DNA from: Halorubrum salsamenti
Lineage (GTDB): Archaea > Halobacteriota > Halobacteria > Halobacteriales > Haloferacaceae
Assembly (NCBI RefSeq): GCF_007671685.1
Contig: NZ_VCNL01000002.1
Span: 682,001-746,000, forward strand
Direction of reading: 5' to 3'
Length of the DNA: 64,000 bases
The notes beneath the pieces are model-generated. The model was not told the DNA's origin, made no database searches, and was given only the letters and a program-made list of their open reading frames with translations. The position numbers and the translations under genes are program-made. This document shows positions 1 through 7,879 of this stretch, piece by piece. Every line of letters starts with the position of its first letter. Position 1 is the stretch's first letter.

Positions 1-665
1 TGTTCGAGACCGACCTCGATGCGCCTGTGGACCGCCGGCCGCTGGCCGTCGACTTCGGCGATCCCGAGGGCGACACCGCCCGCGGACTCGCCGTCGTAAC
101 CGCGGTCGACGGAGAGCAGTCGATCAGTCTGCTCGACGCCACCGGTGAGGCCAGGTGGACGACGACCCCGTCGGTCACGGCCCTGAGCTGGAGCGCGGCG
201 GACACCCGGAGCGGCCCGGTGCTCGCGCTCGGCGGCGCGAACGGGAATTTGGAGACGATCGACGTCGCCGACGGCGGGAGCCGCTACGAGGTCGGACTAC
301 AGGACCTGCCCGTCACCGTCGGCGACGCGGACCCCGGCCGGGTCCACGTCGCCGGGAGCGGGAGCGTCTGGGCGGTCGACCTGCTCGACGGTGAGGTCGT
401 CTGGAAACAGCAGTACGGTGGGGATACACGGGTGAACGCGCCCGGCGTCGCCGACGTCGACGGCGACGGTTTACCGGGGCCAGTCGTGGTGAACCGGAAC
501 GGCGGCGTGCTCGCGCTGAACCAGAACGGCGAGGCGATCGCTCGCGGCGACATCGGCCGTGCCGTCGTGTACGCGGGGCCGTTGTTCGCAGACGCGACCG
601 GAGACGGGAGCGCGGAGATGCTCGTGGTCGCCGAAGACGGCCGAATCGTGGCGCTGTCCGACTGA
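1..665 (+). CDS. PQQ/FG-GAP beta-propeller protein, C-terminal part (5' end outside window)
   Basis: The reading frame is already open at base 3 (FETDLDAPVDRRPL) and ends with TGA at 663-665, so the start lies upstream. The visible part has repeated short beta-strand units of the outer-membrane BamB/PQQ or FG-GAP type: a DLLDGEVVWK strand typical of quinoprotein-like repeats, and two Asp-rich FG-GAP-like calcium loops (ADVDGDG and ADATGDG) each followed by a hydrophobic strand. Such proteins are usually cell-surface or secreted and bind ligands or partners; no catalytic residues are visible. The exact role cannot be given because the N-terminus, with any signal peptide, is missing. Confidence 0.75.
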   Translation, partial: FETDLDAPVDRRPLAVDFGDPEGDTARGLAVVTAVDGEQSISLLDATGEARWTTTPSVTALSWSAADTRSGPVLALGGANGNLETIDVADGGSRYEVGLQDLPVTVGDADPGRVHVAGSGSVWAVDLLDGEVVWKQQYGGDTRVNAPGVADVDGDGLPGPVVVNRNGGVLALNQNGEAIARGDIGRAVVYAGPLFADATGDGSAEMLVVAEDGRIVALSD

Positions 666-826
666 GCCGCCGATCTCGTTCCGAGCGGGTTTATCAGTCG
701 ATGGAGGGCGGTCATCCGCCGCAGTCACCGAATTTCAGATGTGATTTCACCGGAAATGAGGTGTGTCGGAATAGCTACCGCTCACGGGAACGCGGCGTCG
801 AAGAAAGCGAAAAGCGGCGTCGCCGT

Positions 827-1306
827 TCAGTGCTGTTCGTCCTCGTACACCCACGCGGCGGTGTCGAGGCCGTAGTCGACGAGTTCGTCCTCGTCGAAGA
901 ACAGGTCGATCTCGCGCTCGTTAGCGCCCTCGTCCTCGTGGTCCGACGCGTGGATCACGTTGTGACCGAGGTCTAAGCCGAAGTCGCCGCGGATCGTGCC
1001 CGGGGCGGACTCGGCGGGGTCGGTCTCGCCGACCATCGCGCGGACCTGTCGGGTCGCGTCAGCGCCCTCCCACACCATCGCGAAGACGGGGCCGGAAGTG
1101 ATGAACTCGACGAGGCCGTCGAAGAACGGCTTGCCCTCGTGTTCGCCGTAGTGCTCGTGGGCGAGGTCCTCGTCGATCTGCATGAACTTGCCGCCGACGA
1201 GCTTCAGACCGCGCTCCTCGAAACGGGAGACGATCTCGCCGATGAGACCGCGCTGCACGCCGTCGGGCTTCACCATCACGAAGGTGCGCTCGTCGTGGTG
1301 GCTCAT
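827..1306 (-). CDS. ndk: Nucleoside diphosphate kinase
   Basis: Transfers the gamma phosphate from ATP to NDPs through a phospho-histidine, keeping the cytoplasmic NTP and dNTP pools balanced. The 159-residue protein has the family N-terminus ([17 protein letters not shown]) and the catalytic motif NVIHASD with His119. It is slightly longer than the usual 150 residues and ends in an acidic tail typical of halophiles. It is the last gene of a minus-strand run L7Ae-S28e-L24e-Ndk and starts directly after the L24e stop, so co-transcription is likely. Certain by motif. Confidence 0.97.
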   Translation of the reverse strand: MSHHDERTFVMVKPDGVQRGLIGEIVSRFEERGLKLVGGKFMQIDEDLAHEHYGEHEGKPFFDGLVEFITSGPVFAMVWEGADATRQVRAMVGETDPAESAPGTIRGDFGLDLGHNVIHASDHEDEGANEREIDLFFDEDELVDYGLDTAAWVYEDEQH

Positions 1307-1495
1307 CTACTCGCCACCCTGCTCGCGCCCTTCCTCGGTCCACTCGAGGTCGCGCGCCTCACGGCCGAGGAAGTAGTTCTTCTCCGCCTTCGAGTCGACG
1401 AAGTGGAGAATCTGTCCGTTCTTCTTCACGTACATCGTGCCCGTGCCGGGCTCGATCTCTTCGCCGGTGTAGTCGCAGGTGCGTGTCTCGACCAT
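1307..1495 (-). CDS. rpl24e: 50S ribosomal protein L24e, zinc-ligand-poor form
   Basis: Small (62 aa) component of the large ribosomal subunit. The sequence keeps the family core (EEIEPGTGTMYVKKNGQILHF, then LGREARDLEW) seen in Haloarcula L24e. The family normally binds zinc with four cysteines (CxxC near the start, then C...C after the HF strand). Here only Cys7 remains: the second position reads CDYT and the later pair is HFVDSKA, so the zinc ribbon cannot form. Contiguous with ndk downstream and rps28e upstream. Identity is firm; loss of the zinc site is read directly from the sequence. Confidence 0.95.
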   Translation of the reverse strand: MVETRTCDYTGEEIEPGTGTMYVKKNGQILHFVDSKAEKNYFLGREARDLEWTEEGREQGGE

Positions 1496-1498
1496 TGG

Positions 1499-1723
1499 TT
1501 ATCGCCCTCCGATGGAGTCGGCGTCGCGCTGCGTCTCCCGGAGCTGGAGCACGTCGCCCATGCGGACGGGGCCCAGGACGTTCCGGGTGATGATCCGGCC
1601 CTGGTTCGATCCCTCCTGGATGCGGCACTTGACCTGCATGGCCTCGCCGTGCATCCCGGTCTTGCCGACGACCTCGATGACCTCCGCGGTCGTCGAGTCG
1701 CCGGTGCCCTCTTCTGCGCTCAT
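1499..1723 (-). CDS. rps28e: 30S ribosomal protein S28e
   Basis: A 74-residue OB-fold protein of the small subunit, located near the mRNA exit in archaeal and eukaryotic ribosomes. The conserved core [18 protein letters not shown] and the C-terminal LRETQRDA are present. The start ATG at 1723 lies 6 bases downstream of the L7Ae stop; the L24e start follows 3 bases after its own stop. This gene order (L7Ae-S28e-L24e-Ndk) is the standard one in haloarchaea. The N-terminus is about ten residues longer than in many homologues and acidic. Confidence 0.96.
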   Translation of the reverse strand: MSAEEGTGDSTTAEVIEVVGKTGMHGEAMQVKCRIQEGSNQGRIITRNVLGPVRMGDVLQLRETQRDADSIGGR

Positions 1724-1729
1724 GGGTGG

Positions 1730-2092
1730 TTATCGAAGCTCCGCGACCTTCTCGCCGATATCCTCGACGTCGTCGTCGGCGTCGCCGGCGTCGACGACGG
1801 CGGCGGCGGCCGAACCGACTTCGAGGCCGGCGGCGTGGCCGACTTCGTCCTGCGTGTCGACGAAGACGACCGGGATGCCCTTCTCCTCGGCGAGTTCGGG
1901 GAGGTGCATCACGATCTCCTCGGGGGAGACGTCCTCGGCGACGATGACGAGGTCCGCGTTGCCGCGCTCGACGGCCTTCGTGGTCTCGTTGGTTCCTTTC
2001 TTCACGGTACCGGTGTCTCGGGCGACCTCGAGCGCCTCAAGCGATCGCTCGGCGAGGTCGGCTGGGGTTTCGTAGTCTACGTAAACGGGCAT
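1730..2092 (-). CDS. rpl7ae: 50S ribosomal protein L7Ae
   Basis: RNA-binding protein that recognises kink-turns. In archaea it serves in the ribosome and also in box C/D and H/ACA guide RNPs and RNase P. 120 aa, with the family signature [24 protein letters not shown] and the helix-strand pattern through [15 protein letters not shown]. The acidic C-terminal half ([11 protein letters not shown]) is a halophile feature. First gene of a four-gene minus-strand operon. It works with Cbf5, also in this window (21494-22498), in H/ACA pseudouridylation. Confidence 0.97.
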   Translation of the reverse strand: MPVYVDYETPADLAERSLEALEVARDTGTVKKGTNETTKAVERGNADLVIVAEDVSPEEIVMHLPELAEEKGIPVVFVDTQDEVGHAAGLEVGSAAAAVVDAGDADDDVEDIGEKVAELR

Positions 2093-2199
2093 ATGTTGTT
2101 CACCTATCCCCCGCGCGGGCTCGCGTGTCCGTCCCGTGGTCGGTCCCTATCGGAACGGCACATCATCAACCCCGCAGAGGCTGTGAAGCGACGTAGTCC

Positions 2200-2222
2200 G
2201 GACATCCATAAAAGCGCTTTCA
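2200..2222 (-). promoter_or_regulatory. Likely promoter of the L7Ae operon
   Basis: On the minus strand the segment reads as a run of As and Ts around CTTTTATGG, a TATA-like box about 110-120 bases before the L7Ae start. This implies an unusually long leader for a haloarchaeon, which would be consistent with autoregulation by a kink-turn-binding protein, but no kink-turn was demonstrated. Seen: the AT tract. Inferred: promoter role. Confidence 0.35.
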
Positions 2223-2383
2223 ATGTCTCGCGCGTGTGAGAGCGGGGATCACGGGGGTCGGACCCGCTTCAGTCGCGACGTTGGCGACGGATCGGCCGAT
2301 TCGCCGCACCGCACTCCGACGGCAGCGCGCCGCCCGGACTCCGCGCTTTTTAAGCGTCGTTCGCCCCTTCCCCCGCACATCGA

Positions 2384-3835
2384 ATGGCCCGTCTCGTTCA
2401 CTATTCCGACATCGAGAACGTCTTTGACGCCCCCGAGCGGGCGGCCCGCCTCGCCGGCCGGATCCGGGAGGTTTCGGGCCCCGACGCCGCCGTCGTCGCC
2501 ACCGGCGACACGACCGCCCCGGGCGTCCTCTCGCTGGTCGCGACCGGCCGGCAGGTCCTCGATTTCTACGCCGCGACTGACACCCTCCTCGACACGTTCG
2601 GTAACCACGAGTTCGACTACGGACCGGACCCGCTGCGCGGCCTCGTCGACGACGCCACCGCGACGTTCGTCTCCGCGAACGTCCGCGACGAGAACGGAGA
2701 CCCCTTCGGCCGCGACGAGGGCGTCGTCCCGTGGACGGTCCGCCGGATCGACGGCGCGACCGTCGGGTTCGTCGGCGTCACCGATCCCGCGACCGACTCG
2801 CTGAACCCCATGGCCGCCGACCTCACGTTCGACGACCCCGTCGCCGCCGCGCGCACCGCTATCGCGGAGATGCGCGCCGATGCCGCCGAGAACGGGGACG
2901 GCCTCGATCGCGTCGTCGTCCTCTCCCATCTCGGCGCGGGCGACGACGACCTCGCCCGCGAGCTCGACGTGGACGCGGTCCTCGGCGGCCACGTCCATAG
3001 CCCGCGCAACGAGCGCGTGGCCGATACCTTGCTGGTCCGCCCCGGAGTCAACGGCGAGACCGTCGTCGAGGTCGATCTCGGCGGGGAAGAAGACGCCGAA
3101 GGGGATTCCGAGGGAGACGCCGAGGGGGCATCCGTCCCCACCGCGACCCTTCATGAACCGGACGGTGCCGAGCCGGTCGCCGGTCTCGGAGCCGCCCTCG
3201 AAGAGCGGATGGCCGCCGCCGACCTCGACGAGGTCGTCGACCGCGTCGACGAGCCGATCGAGCGGACCGGCGAGGTCGTCCACGGCGGGGAGTGTCGCGT
3301 CGGTAACTTCGTCGCGGACGCGTTCCGCTGGGCGCTCGACGCCGACGTGGGGCTGTCGAACGCGGGCGGCCTCCGTCAGGGGGACCCGTGGGTCGGCGAC
3401 GTGACGAAGGCCGACCTGATCAGTCTGATCCCGTTCGAGGAGCCCGTGGCGCTCGCGTCCGTCACGGGCGCGGAGCTGCGTGACGTGCTCCGCGAGATGG
3501 CCGCGCCCGACGTTGACTTCGGCGAGGACGACTGGTGGCACGGCCACGTCTCGAACGCTCGAGTCGTCTGGGACGCCGACGCCGAGCTCGTTCTGGGGGC
3601 CACCGTCGGCGGCGAGCCGATCGACCCCGAGGCGCGCTACACCGTCGCCGTCTCGGAGTATCTCCTCCACTCCGACCACGAGTTCCCGACGCTCGCGCAG
3701 CGCCACCGGATCGACGAGACGGACATCCAGTACGAGGTGCTCGCCGACTACGCCCGCGAACACGGGATCGATCCGCGGATCGAAGGACGGATCGAGATCA
3801 GGAATAAGGAAGCGATTCCCGGTGAGAGCCGGTGA
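2384..3835 (+). CDS. 5'-nucleotidase / 2',3'-cyclic phosphodiesterase-like metallophosphoesterase
   Basis: UshA-type two-domain protein (483 aa). N-terminal calcineurin-like domain: ATGDTTAPG (motif II), FGNHEFDYG (motif III, the GNHE block), VVLSHLGAGDDD (motif IV His) and LGGHVHS (motif V). The C-terminal domain begins near residue 280 and carries the substrate-pocket elements NFVADAFRWALDADVGLSNAGGLR. Oddities: motif I reads YSDIEN instead of the usual D-x-H, so one metal ligand is changed, and there is no signal peptide although most relatives are secreted; it probably acts in the cytoplasm. A TATA-like TTTTTAAG at about 2346 precedes the start by about 35 bases. The substrate is not determinable. 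Confidence 0.85.
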   Translation: MARLVHYSDIENVFDAPERAARLAGRIREVSGPDAAVVATGDTTAPGVLSLVATGRQVLDFYAATDTLLDTFGNHEFDYGPDPLRGLVDDATATFVSANVRDENGDPFGRDEGVVPWTVRRIDGATVGFVGVTDPATDSLNPMAADLTFDDPVAAARTAIAEMRADAAENGDGLDRVVVLSHLGAGDDDLARELDVDAVLGGHVHSPRNERVADTLLVRPGVNGETVVEVDLGGEEDAEGDSEGDAEGASVPTATLHEPDGAEPVAGLGAALEERMAAADLDEVVDRVDEPIERTGEVVHGGECRVGNFVADAFRWALDADVGLSNAGGLRQGDPWVGDVTKADLISLIPFEEPVALASVTGAELRDVLREMAAPDVDFGEDDWWHGHVSNARVVWDADAELVLGATVGGEPIDPEARYTVAVSEYLLHSDHEFPTLAQRHRIDETDIQYEVLADYAREHGIDPRIEGRIEIRNKEAIPGESR

Positions 3836-3848
3836 AAACGGGGAACAC

Positions 3849-4166
3849 CTACGCGCTGCCGTCGACGAACTGCTCGGCCCCCTCGTAGAACCAGTAGCCG
3901 TTCTCGCGCATCGCGCGCCCGAGCTCTTGGTGGAACTCGACGAAGTCCTCGAACTCCTCCTTCTCGACGTTCTCGAAGATATCCTCGACGGAGACGACCG
4001 TCTCGAAGTCGATCCGGATCGGATGGTCGCCGTACTGCTCGACGTAGTCGGCGGCCGACAGCGGGAAGTCCTCCCCTTCGTCGATCTTCTTCGCGAGCAC
4101 CGCGTGCCCGTACTGCCGCATGCCCTCGCTCCCCTGTTCGCCGTCGGGGTCGTGTGGCCAGTCCAT
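3849..4166 (-). CDS. Conserved haloarchaeal protein (DUF5785-like)
   Basis: 105-residue soluble acidic protein beginning MDWPHDPDGEQGSEG. I recognise it as a haloarchaea-restricted family, probably that catalogued as DUF5785, from memory only. It contains a repeated acidic/aromatic helix (FENVEKEEFEDFVEFHQELG) and no metal or catalytic motif. I chose the ATG at 4166 because homologues begin MDWPHD; the longer frame to 4223 runs through non-conserved sequence. It converges with the nucleotidase gene, the two stops being 13 bases apart. Function unknown. Confidence 0.75.
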   Translation of the reverse strand: MDWPHDPDGEQGSEGMRQYGHAVLAKKIDEGEDFPLSAADYVEQYGDHPIRIDFETVVSVEDIFENVEKEEFEDFVEFHQELGRAMRENGYWFYEGAEQFVDGSA

Positions 4167-4305
4167 ACCTCCCGGTTCATCGGGACCGGGGATAGTCATT
4201 ACGGAACGACAGACCGAACCCAACCGGTGCTGACCACCGTGACTACCGGGACCGACGAGACCGACGGTTCCGGTCTGCTCCGTTCTCGTTTCGACTGGAA
4301 CGCTC

Positions 4306-4380
4306 TGAATAACTGATATATAATTAAATTATAACTTAATTTATTAACAGTATAATATAATGTAAAAACGTTTAGAATAC
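4306..4380. promoter_or_regulatory. Extremely AT-rich promoter region before formaldehyde dehydrogenase
   Basis: About 75 bases made almost only of A and T (TATATAATTAAATTATAAC and similar) in a genome that is roughly two-thirds GC. It lies immediately upstream of the dehydrogenase gene at 4411 and offers several overlapping TATA-like boxes. Haloarchaeal promoters are AT-rich only over about 8 bases, so this length is unusual; it may mark a strong or bidirectional promoter or a DNA-melting or bending site. Confidence 0.6.
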
Positions 4381-4410
4381 CAGACGCCCATTGGTCACAC
4401 GGAGCACATA

Positions 4411-5580
4411 ATGAGAGCTGTTGTATACCAAGGCCCGTACGACGTGGCCGTCGAAGAAGTAGATGACCCGGAGATCGAACACCCGAACGACGTCGTCGTC
4501 GACATCACGACGTCGTGCATCTGTGGCTCCGACCTGCACATGTACGAGGGTCGGACCGCCGCCGAGGAAGGGATCGTGTTCGGTCACGAGAACATGGGGA
4601 TCGTCTCGGAAGTTGGTGAAGCCGTCTCGACGTTGGAGGAGGGCGACCGCGTCGTGATGCCGTTCAACGTCTCCTGCGGGTTCTGTCAGAACTGTGAAGA
4701 GGGGTACACCGGCTTCTGTACCAACGTCAATCCCGGCTTCGCCGGCGGAGCGTACGGCTACGTCGCGATGGGACCGTATCCGGGCGGACAGGCCGAGAAA
4801 CTGCGCGTCCCGTACGCGGACCACAACGCCCTGAAACTGCCCGAGGGGCGCGAACACGAAGACGCGTTCTCGCTGCTCGCGGACATCTTCCCGACCGGCT
4901 GGCACGGCACCGAACTGGCGAACCTCGAATCGGGCGAGTCCGTCGCCATCTTCGGCGCCGGGCCGGTCGGACTGATGGCCGCCTACAGCGCGAAGATCAA
5001 GGGCGCCGCCGAGATCTACATCGTCGATCAGGTGCCCAGCCGGCTGGAGCTGGCCGAAGAGCACTGCGACGCCCACGCTATCGACTTCTCCGAGGGCGAC
5101 CCGGTCGATCAGATCATCGAGGAGCACGGCGGGATGGTCGACAAGGGCGTCGACGCGGTCGGGTATCAGGCGACCGATCCCGACGACGTCGACACCGACA
5201 CGGAGGACTACTCCTACCAGCCGGCCAAGGAGAACCCGGCGGTCGTGATCAACAACCTGATCCGCGTGGTTCGACCGACGGGCGAACTCGGCATCCCCGG
5301 CCTGTACGTGCCGGAAGATCCGGGCGCGCCCGACGACATGGCCGCGCAGGGGCGGCTCGGCATCGACTTCGGGAAGTTCTTCGAGAAGGGGCTCAAATGC
5401 GGCACGGGCCAGTGTAACGTGAAGGCGTACAACCGGTACCTCCGCGACATGATCATCGAGGGTCGCGCCGACCCGAGCTGGGTCGTCTCGCACCGCGTCA
5501 ACCTCGACGAGGCGCCGGAGATGTACGAGGCGTTCGACGCCCGCGAGGAGGGCGTCACGAAGGTCCTGCTCGAACCCTGA
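4411..5580 (+). CDS. Glutathione-independent formaldehyde dehydrogenase (zinc MDR family)
   Basis: NAD-dependent medium-chain dehydrogenase of the PFDH type, expected to oxidise formaldehyde or other aldehydes/alcohols without glutathione. 389 aa, the usual length. Catalytic zinc ligands: Cys in TTSCICGSDLH and His-Glu in VFGHENMG. Structural zinc: CGFCQNCEEGYTGFC, all four cysteines present. The Rossmann loop is FGAGPVGLMAA followed by IYIVDQVPSRLELA. The long insert after DAVGYQATD is characteristic of this subgroup. Monocistronic behind the AT-rich promoter region. Exact substrate cannot be told from sequence; Mch at 49 kb could take C1 units further. Confidence 0.9.
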   Translation: MRAVVYQGPYDVAVEEVDDPEIEHPNDVVVDITTSCICGSDLHMYEGRTAAEEGIVFGHENMGIVSEVGEAVSTLEEGDRVVMPFNVSCGFCQNCEEGYTGFCTNVNPGFAGGAYGYVAMGPYPGGQAEKLRVPYADHNALKLPEGREHEDAFSLLADIFPTGWHGTELANLESGESVAIFGAGPVGLMAAYSAKIKGAAEIYIVDQVPSRLELAEEHCDAHAIDFSEGDPVDQIIEEHGGMVDKGVDAVGYQATDPDDVDTDTEDYSYQPAKENPAVVINNLIRVVRPTGELGIPGLYVPEDPGAPDDMAAQGRLGIDFGKFFEKGLKCGTGQCNVKAYNRYLRDMIIEGRADPSWVVSHRVNLDEAPEMYEAFDAREEGVTKVLLEP

Positions 5581-5631
5581 GTCGCCGAGGCGAAGCCTCG
5601 CCGTCCGGTTTTCTTTTAAACTGATCGACCG

Positions 5632-5799
5632 TCAGGCCCGGAGCCACGCCTCCGGGTGCTCGTCCCGGAGATGTGACTGGTACCGCCCGATCAGCTCCGG
5701 GTACCCGCCGGCGATGCAGTGCCAATCGCAGTGATCGCAGGTGCGTTCGACCGCCTCGTCGTTTCCCTGAACGTGTCCGCCGCGCCTGTATGTGACCAT
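5632..5799 (-). CDS. One-finger C2H2 zinc microprotein
   Basis: 55-residue protein. The segment CDHCDWHCIAGG, then YQSHLRDEHPEAW, gives C-x2-C ... H-x4-H, the spacing of a single C2H2 finger, with an additional Cys. I used the ATG at 5799; the longer frame upstream runs through the intergenic repeats and is not credible. Single-finger proteins are abundant in haloarchaea and mostly uncharacterised. It is divergent from a second small Cys-His protein (5941-6120), and a CobW-type zinc GTPase lies just beyond. Function unknown; nucleic-acid or protein binding is inferred. Confidence 0.75.
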   Translation of the reverse strand: MVTYRRGGHVQGNDEAVERTCDHCDWHCIAGGYPELIGRYQSHLRDEHPEAWLRA

Positions 5800-5895
5800 G
5801 AGTGTCTCGTCGCGGCCGGTCCGCGCTGATGGGTACCATACGTCACGAGTGCGGTTCACTCTGTCGACATCCGTGGGACGTACCACCTCCGTCCC

Positions 5896-5941
5896 CCCGC
5901 CGAAACCGGTACCACTTGCGTCCCTCCCGCCGAAACCGGTA
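5896..5941 (+). repeat. 16-bp direct repeat, period 30
   Basis: The 16-mer CCCGCCGAAACCGGTA occurs at 5896-5911 and again at 5926-5941, exactly 30 bases apart, in the gap between the two zinc microprotein genes. The core ACCGGTA(T) is seen a third time at 5963-5969. The second copy runs into the first possible ATG of the downstream gene. Could be an operator pair or a local duplication. Confidence 0.8.
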
Positions 5942-6120
5942 TGTCGGTCCCGCGCGTGGTCACCGGTATGTGTAAGTACTGCAACTGGGCGTTCCACGAC
6001 GGCTGGGGGGAGCTGTTGAAGTACGACGACGTCTACCAGTCGGCGGTCGGCGCCGAGACCGAGTCCACCCACGGGTTCCACGAGGACTGGGACGACCTAC
6101 AGGCGGAGCTAGGTATCTGA
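5941..6120 (+). CDS. Small Cys-His protein, second zinc microprotein
   Basis: 59 residues from ATG 5941, or 50 residues from the in-frame ATG at 5968 (MCKYCNWAFHDGWGELL), which starts directly at the CxxC and may be the true start since the upstream part lies in repeat sequence. The protein has CKYCNW near the start and HGFH towards the end, a possible C2H2 zinc site, with an acidic tail. The CxxCxW element resembles the CDHCDW of the divergent neighbour. Function unknown; zinc binding is inferred from residue spacing. Confidence 0.65.
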   Translation: MSVPRVVTGMCKYCNWAFHDGWGELLKYDDVYQSAVGAETESTHGFHEDWDDLQAELGI

Positions 6121-6144
6121 TTCGGACCGGCCGGTGGAGCCCGC

Positions 6145-7260
6145 TCAGATCGGGAACGCGTCCGCGCTCTCGACCGCCTCGGGGTCCGAGGCCGCCAGCC
6201 CGTCGAGTTCCCCGCGGATCCGCGCTTCGTCCATCTCGCTGCCGATGAACACGAGCCGCGTGCGGCGGTCGTCCTCGGGCCCCCACTCGCCGATCGGTCC
6301 CGCCTGTACCGAGGGGCCGGCCTGACTCACGCCGATGACCTCGTCGGTGCCCGCGACGTTGGCGACGCCCTTCGCCCGCACGATGGCGCCGTCCCAGTCG
6401 GCGAGCCAGTCCGCGAACGGCTCCGGGTCGAGGGCGTCGGCCGAGCGGTAGACGAACGAGTCGACGCCGTGGGCCGCGGCGGCGCCCTCGGCGTGGTCGT
6501 GGCCGTGGTGATCGCCCGCCGACTCTTCCCCGCCCTCGCTCTCCGCTATCGCGCGTTTCCACCCGGGCGACCGCGTGGCCGTCTCGAAGTCGAAGCGCCC
6601 GGTGTCGAGCACGTCCCCCGGATCGACCTCGGAGTAGCTCGTCCGGATGCGCTTCGCCCGCGGACCGAGTCGCTCGGTGACCGACTCGATCTCGTCGAGC
6701 ACGTCGTCGGGAACCATGTCCGTCTTGTTCATCACGAGCACGTCGCAGAACTCGATCCCCTCGACGAGCACGTCCGCGAGGGGGCGGTCCGCGGTCGACT
6801 CCCCGTCGCCCGGCAGGCTCTCGCCGGCGTCGAACTCCTTCCAGAATCCGTAGGTGTCGAGGACGGTCACCATCGTGTCGAGCCGGAAGCGCTCGGTCGG
6901 GTCGATATCGGAGTCCTCGGTCCCCTCAGTGAACGCCCGCGCGACCGGGATCGGCTCGGAGATGCCCGACGACTCGACGAGGAGGTAGTCGAACTCGCGG
7001 GACTCCGCAAGTGCGGCCGACTCGCTCAGCAGATCGTCCTGCAGCCGACAGCAGATACAGCCGTTCGAGAGGTCGACGATCCCCTCCTCGTCGTTCTCGC
7101 GCGCGACGAGCTCCGCGTCGACGTTCACCTCGCCCATGTCGTTTAAGATGACGGCGATCCGCCTGTCTCCGGGGTTCGCGAGCAGGTGGTTTACCATCGT
7201 CGTCTTCCCGGCGCCGAGGTACCCGCTGAGAACCGTCACGGGAATCCGATCGTCGCTCAT
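6145..7260 (-). CDS. CobW/P47K-family GTPase, putative zinc metallochaperone (COG0523)
   Basis: 371-residue G3E GTPase. Walker [10 protein letters not shown] at residues 13-21; metal motif CICC at 68-71 (family CxCC); MNKTDMV is the base-recognition motif; the CobW C-terminal domain covers roughly the last 110 residues. A His-rich stretch HHGHDH between the domains is the metal-sensing loop found in zinc-linked members. I start at ATG 7260 ([13 protein letters not shown]). Members deliver or insert zinc or cobalt; the nearby zinc-finger microproteins favour zinc, an inference. Convergent with the 5941-6120 gene. Confidence 0.88.
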   Translation of the reverse strand: MSDDRIPVTVLSGYLGAGKTTMVNHLLANPGDRRIAVILNDMGEVNVDAELVARENDEEGIVDLSNGCICCRLQDDLLSESAALAESREFDYLLVESSGISEPIPVARAFTEGTEDSDIDPTERFRLDTMVTVLDTYGFWKEFDAGESLPGDGESTADRPLADVLVEGIEFCDVLVMNKTDMVPDDVLDEIESVTERLGPRAKRIRTSYSEVDPGDVLDTGRFDFETATRSPGWKRAIAESEGGEESAGDHHGHDHAEGAAAAHGVDSFVYRSADALDPEPFADWLADWDGAIVRAKGVANVAGTDEVIGVSQAGPSVQAGPIGEWGPEDDRRTRLVFIGSEMDEARIRGELDGLAASDPEAVESADAFPI

Positions 7261-7358
7261 GTGTGTTACCGTGAGACGTGCTATCAGTATGAAACGATCG
7301 ATCGCAGAAGTCCCTCGCCGCCACAAAATTTACCCCGGCCGCCGGGCGGCTCTCCACC

Positions 7359-7826
7359 ATGCGCCGCAGAGCCCTCCTCGCGACCGCGGCCGCCGCCTCG
7401 ACCGCCTCGATCGCCGGCTGTCCCACGCCGCCGTGGGGTGAAATTCCTGAAAGGGTCGATGGCGCAGAAGTGACGCTCCGCCGCGAGCACACCGGCGAGT
7501 TCGAACCCGACGAAGCGAGTCCAAACAACGCTGTCATCCTGCTCCGCGCGGTCGACGCCGAGCCGCCGCGCCTCACCGTCAGGGGGCGGCTGCTCGACGG
7601 CTCGCGGGACTGCTACCGCGTCGATCTGATCGAGGCGGACCTCGACGCCGGCCGCCTGCTGTTCCGGCTGACCACCGAGGACGATCCGGACTGGGACGGC
7701 GGCCCGTGCTCCGATATCGGCGAAACGCATCCCTACGAGGTCGCTGTCGCGTTCACGGAGGCGTCGATCCCCGAGCGCGTCGAAGTCCGCCACGGCGACG
7801 AGACGGTACTCGACGAGCGGGTGTAA
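7359..7826 (+). CDS. Hypothetical lipoprotein
   Basis: 155 residues. N-terminus MRRRALLATAAAASTASIAGC has three arginines, a short hydrophobic stretch and a lipobox (IAGC, Cys21), so it should be exported and anchored by a lipid on that Cys; the RRR head is compatible with the Tat route. The mature part is small, beta-rich and acidic, with two further Cys (RDCYRV and GGPCSD) that could form a disulfide. No family recognised. A TATA-like AAAATTTA at about 7325 lies roughly 30 bases before the start, so the message may be leaderless. Confidence 0.75.
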   Translation: MRRRALLATAAAASTASIAGCPTPPWGEIPERVDGAEVTLRREHTGEFEPDEASPNNAVILLRAVDAEPPRLTVRGRLLDGSRDCYRVDLIEADLDAGRLLFRLTTEDDPDWDGGPCSDIGETHPYEVAVAFTEASIPERVEVRHGDETVLDERV

Positions 7827-7879
7827 ACAATCGGGTAAGGTCGGAATCCGATCTCCTGTTTTCATAAATGGACTGCGGT

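Noticed and set aside
1139-2239. 366-codon plus-strand frame over the ribosomal genes
   Set aside because: Antisense to ndk, L24e, S28e and L7Ae, which are unmistakable.
2249-4180. Long minus-strand open frame opposite the nucleotidase gene
   Set aside because: GC-rich DNA creates long open antisense frames; the sequence is Arg/Asp/Val-rich, unlike any family, and the plus-strand gene has clear metallophosphoesterase motifs.
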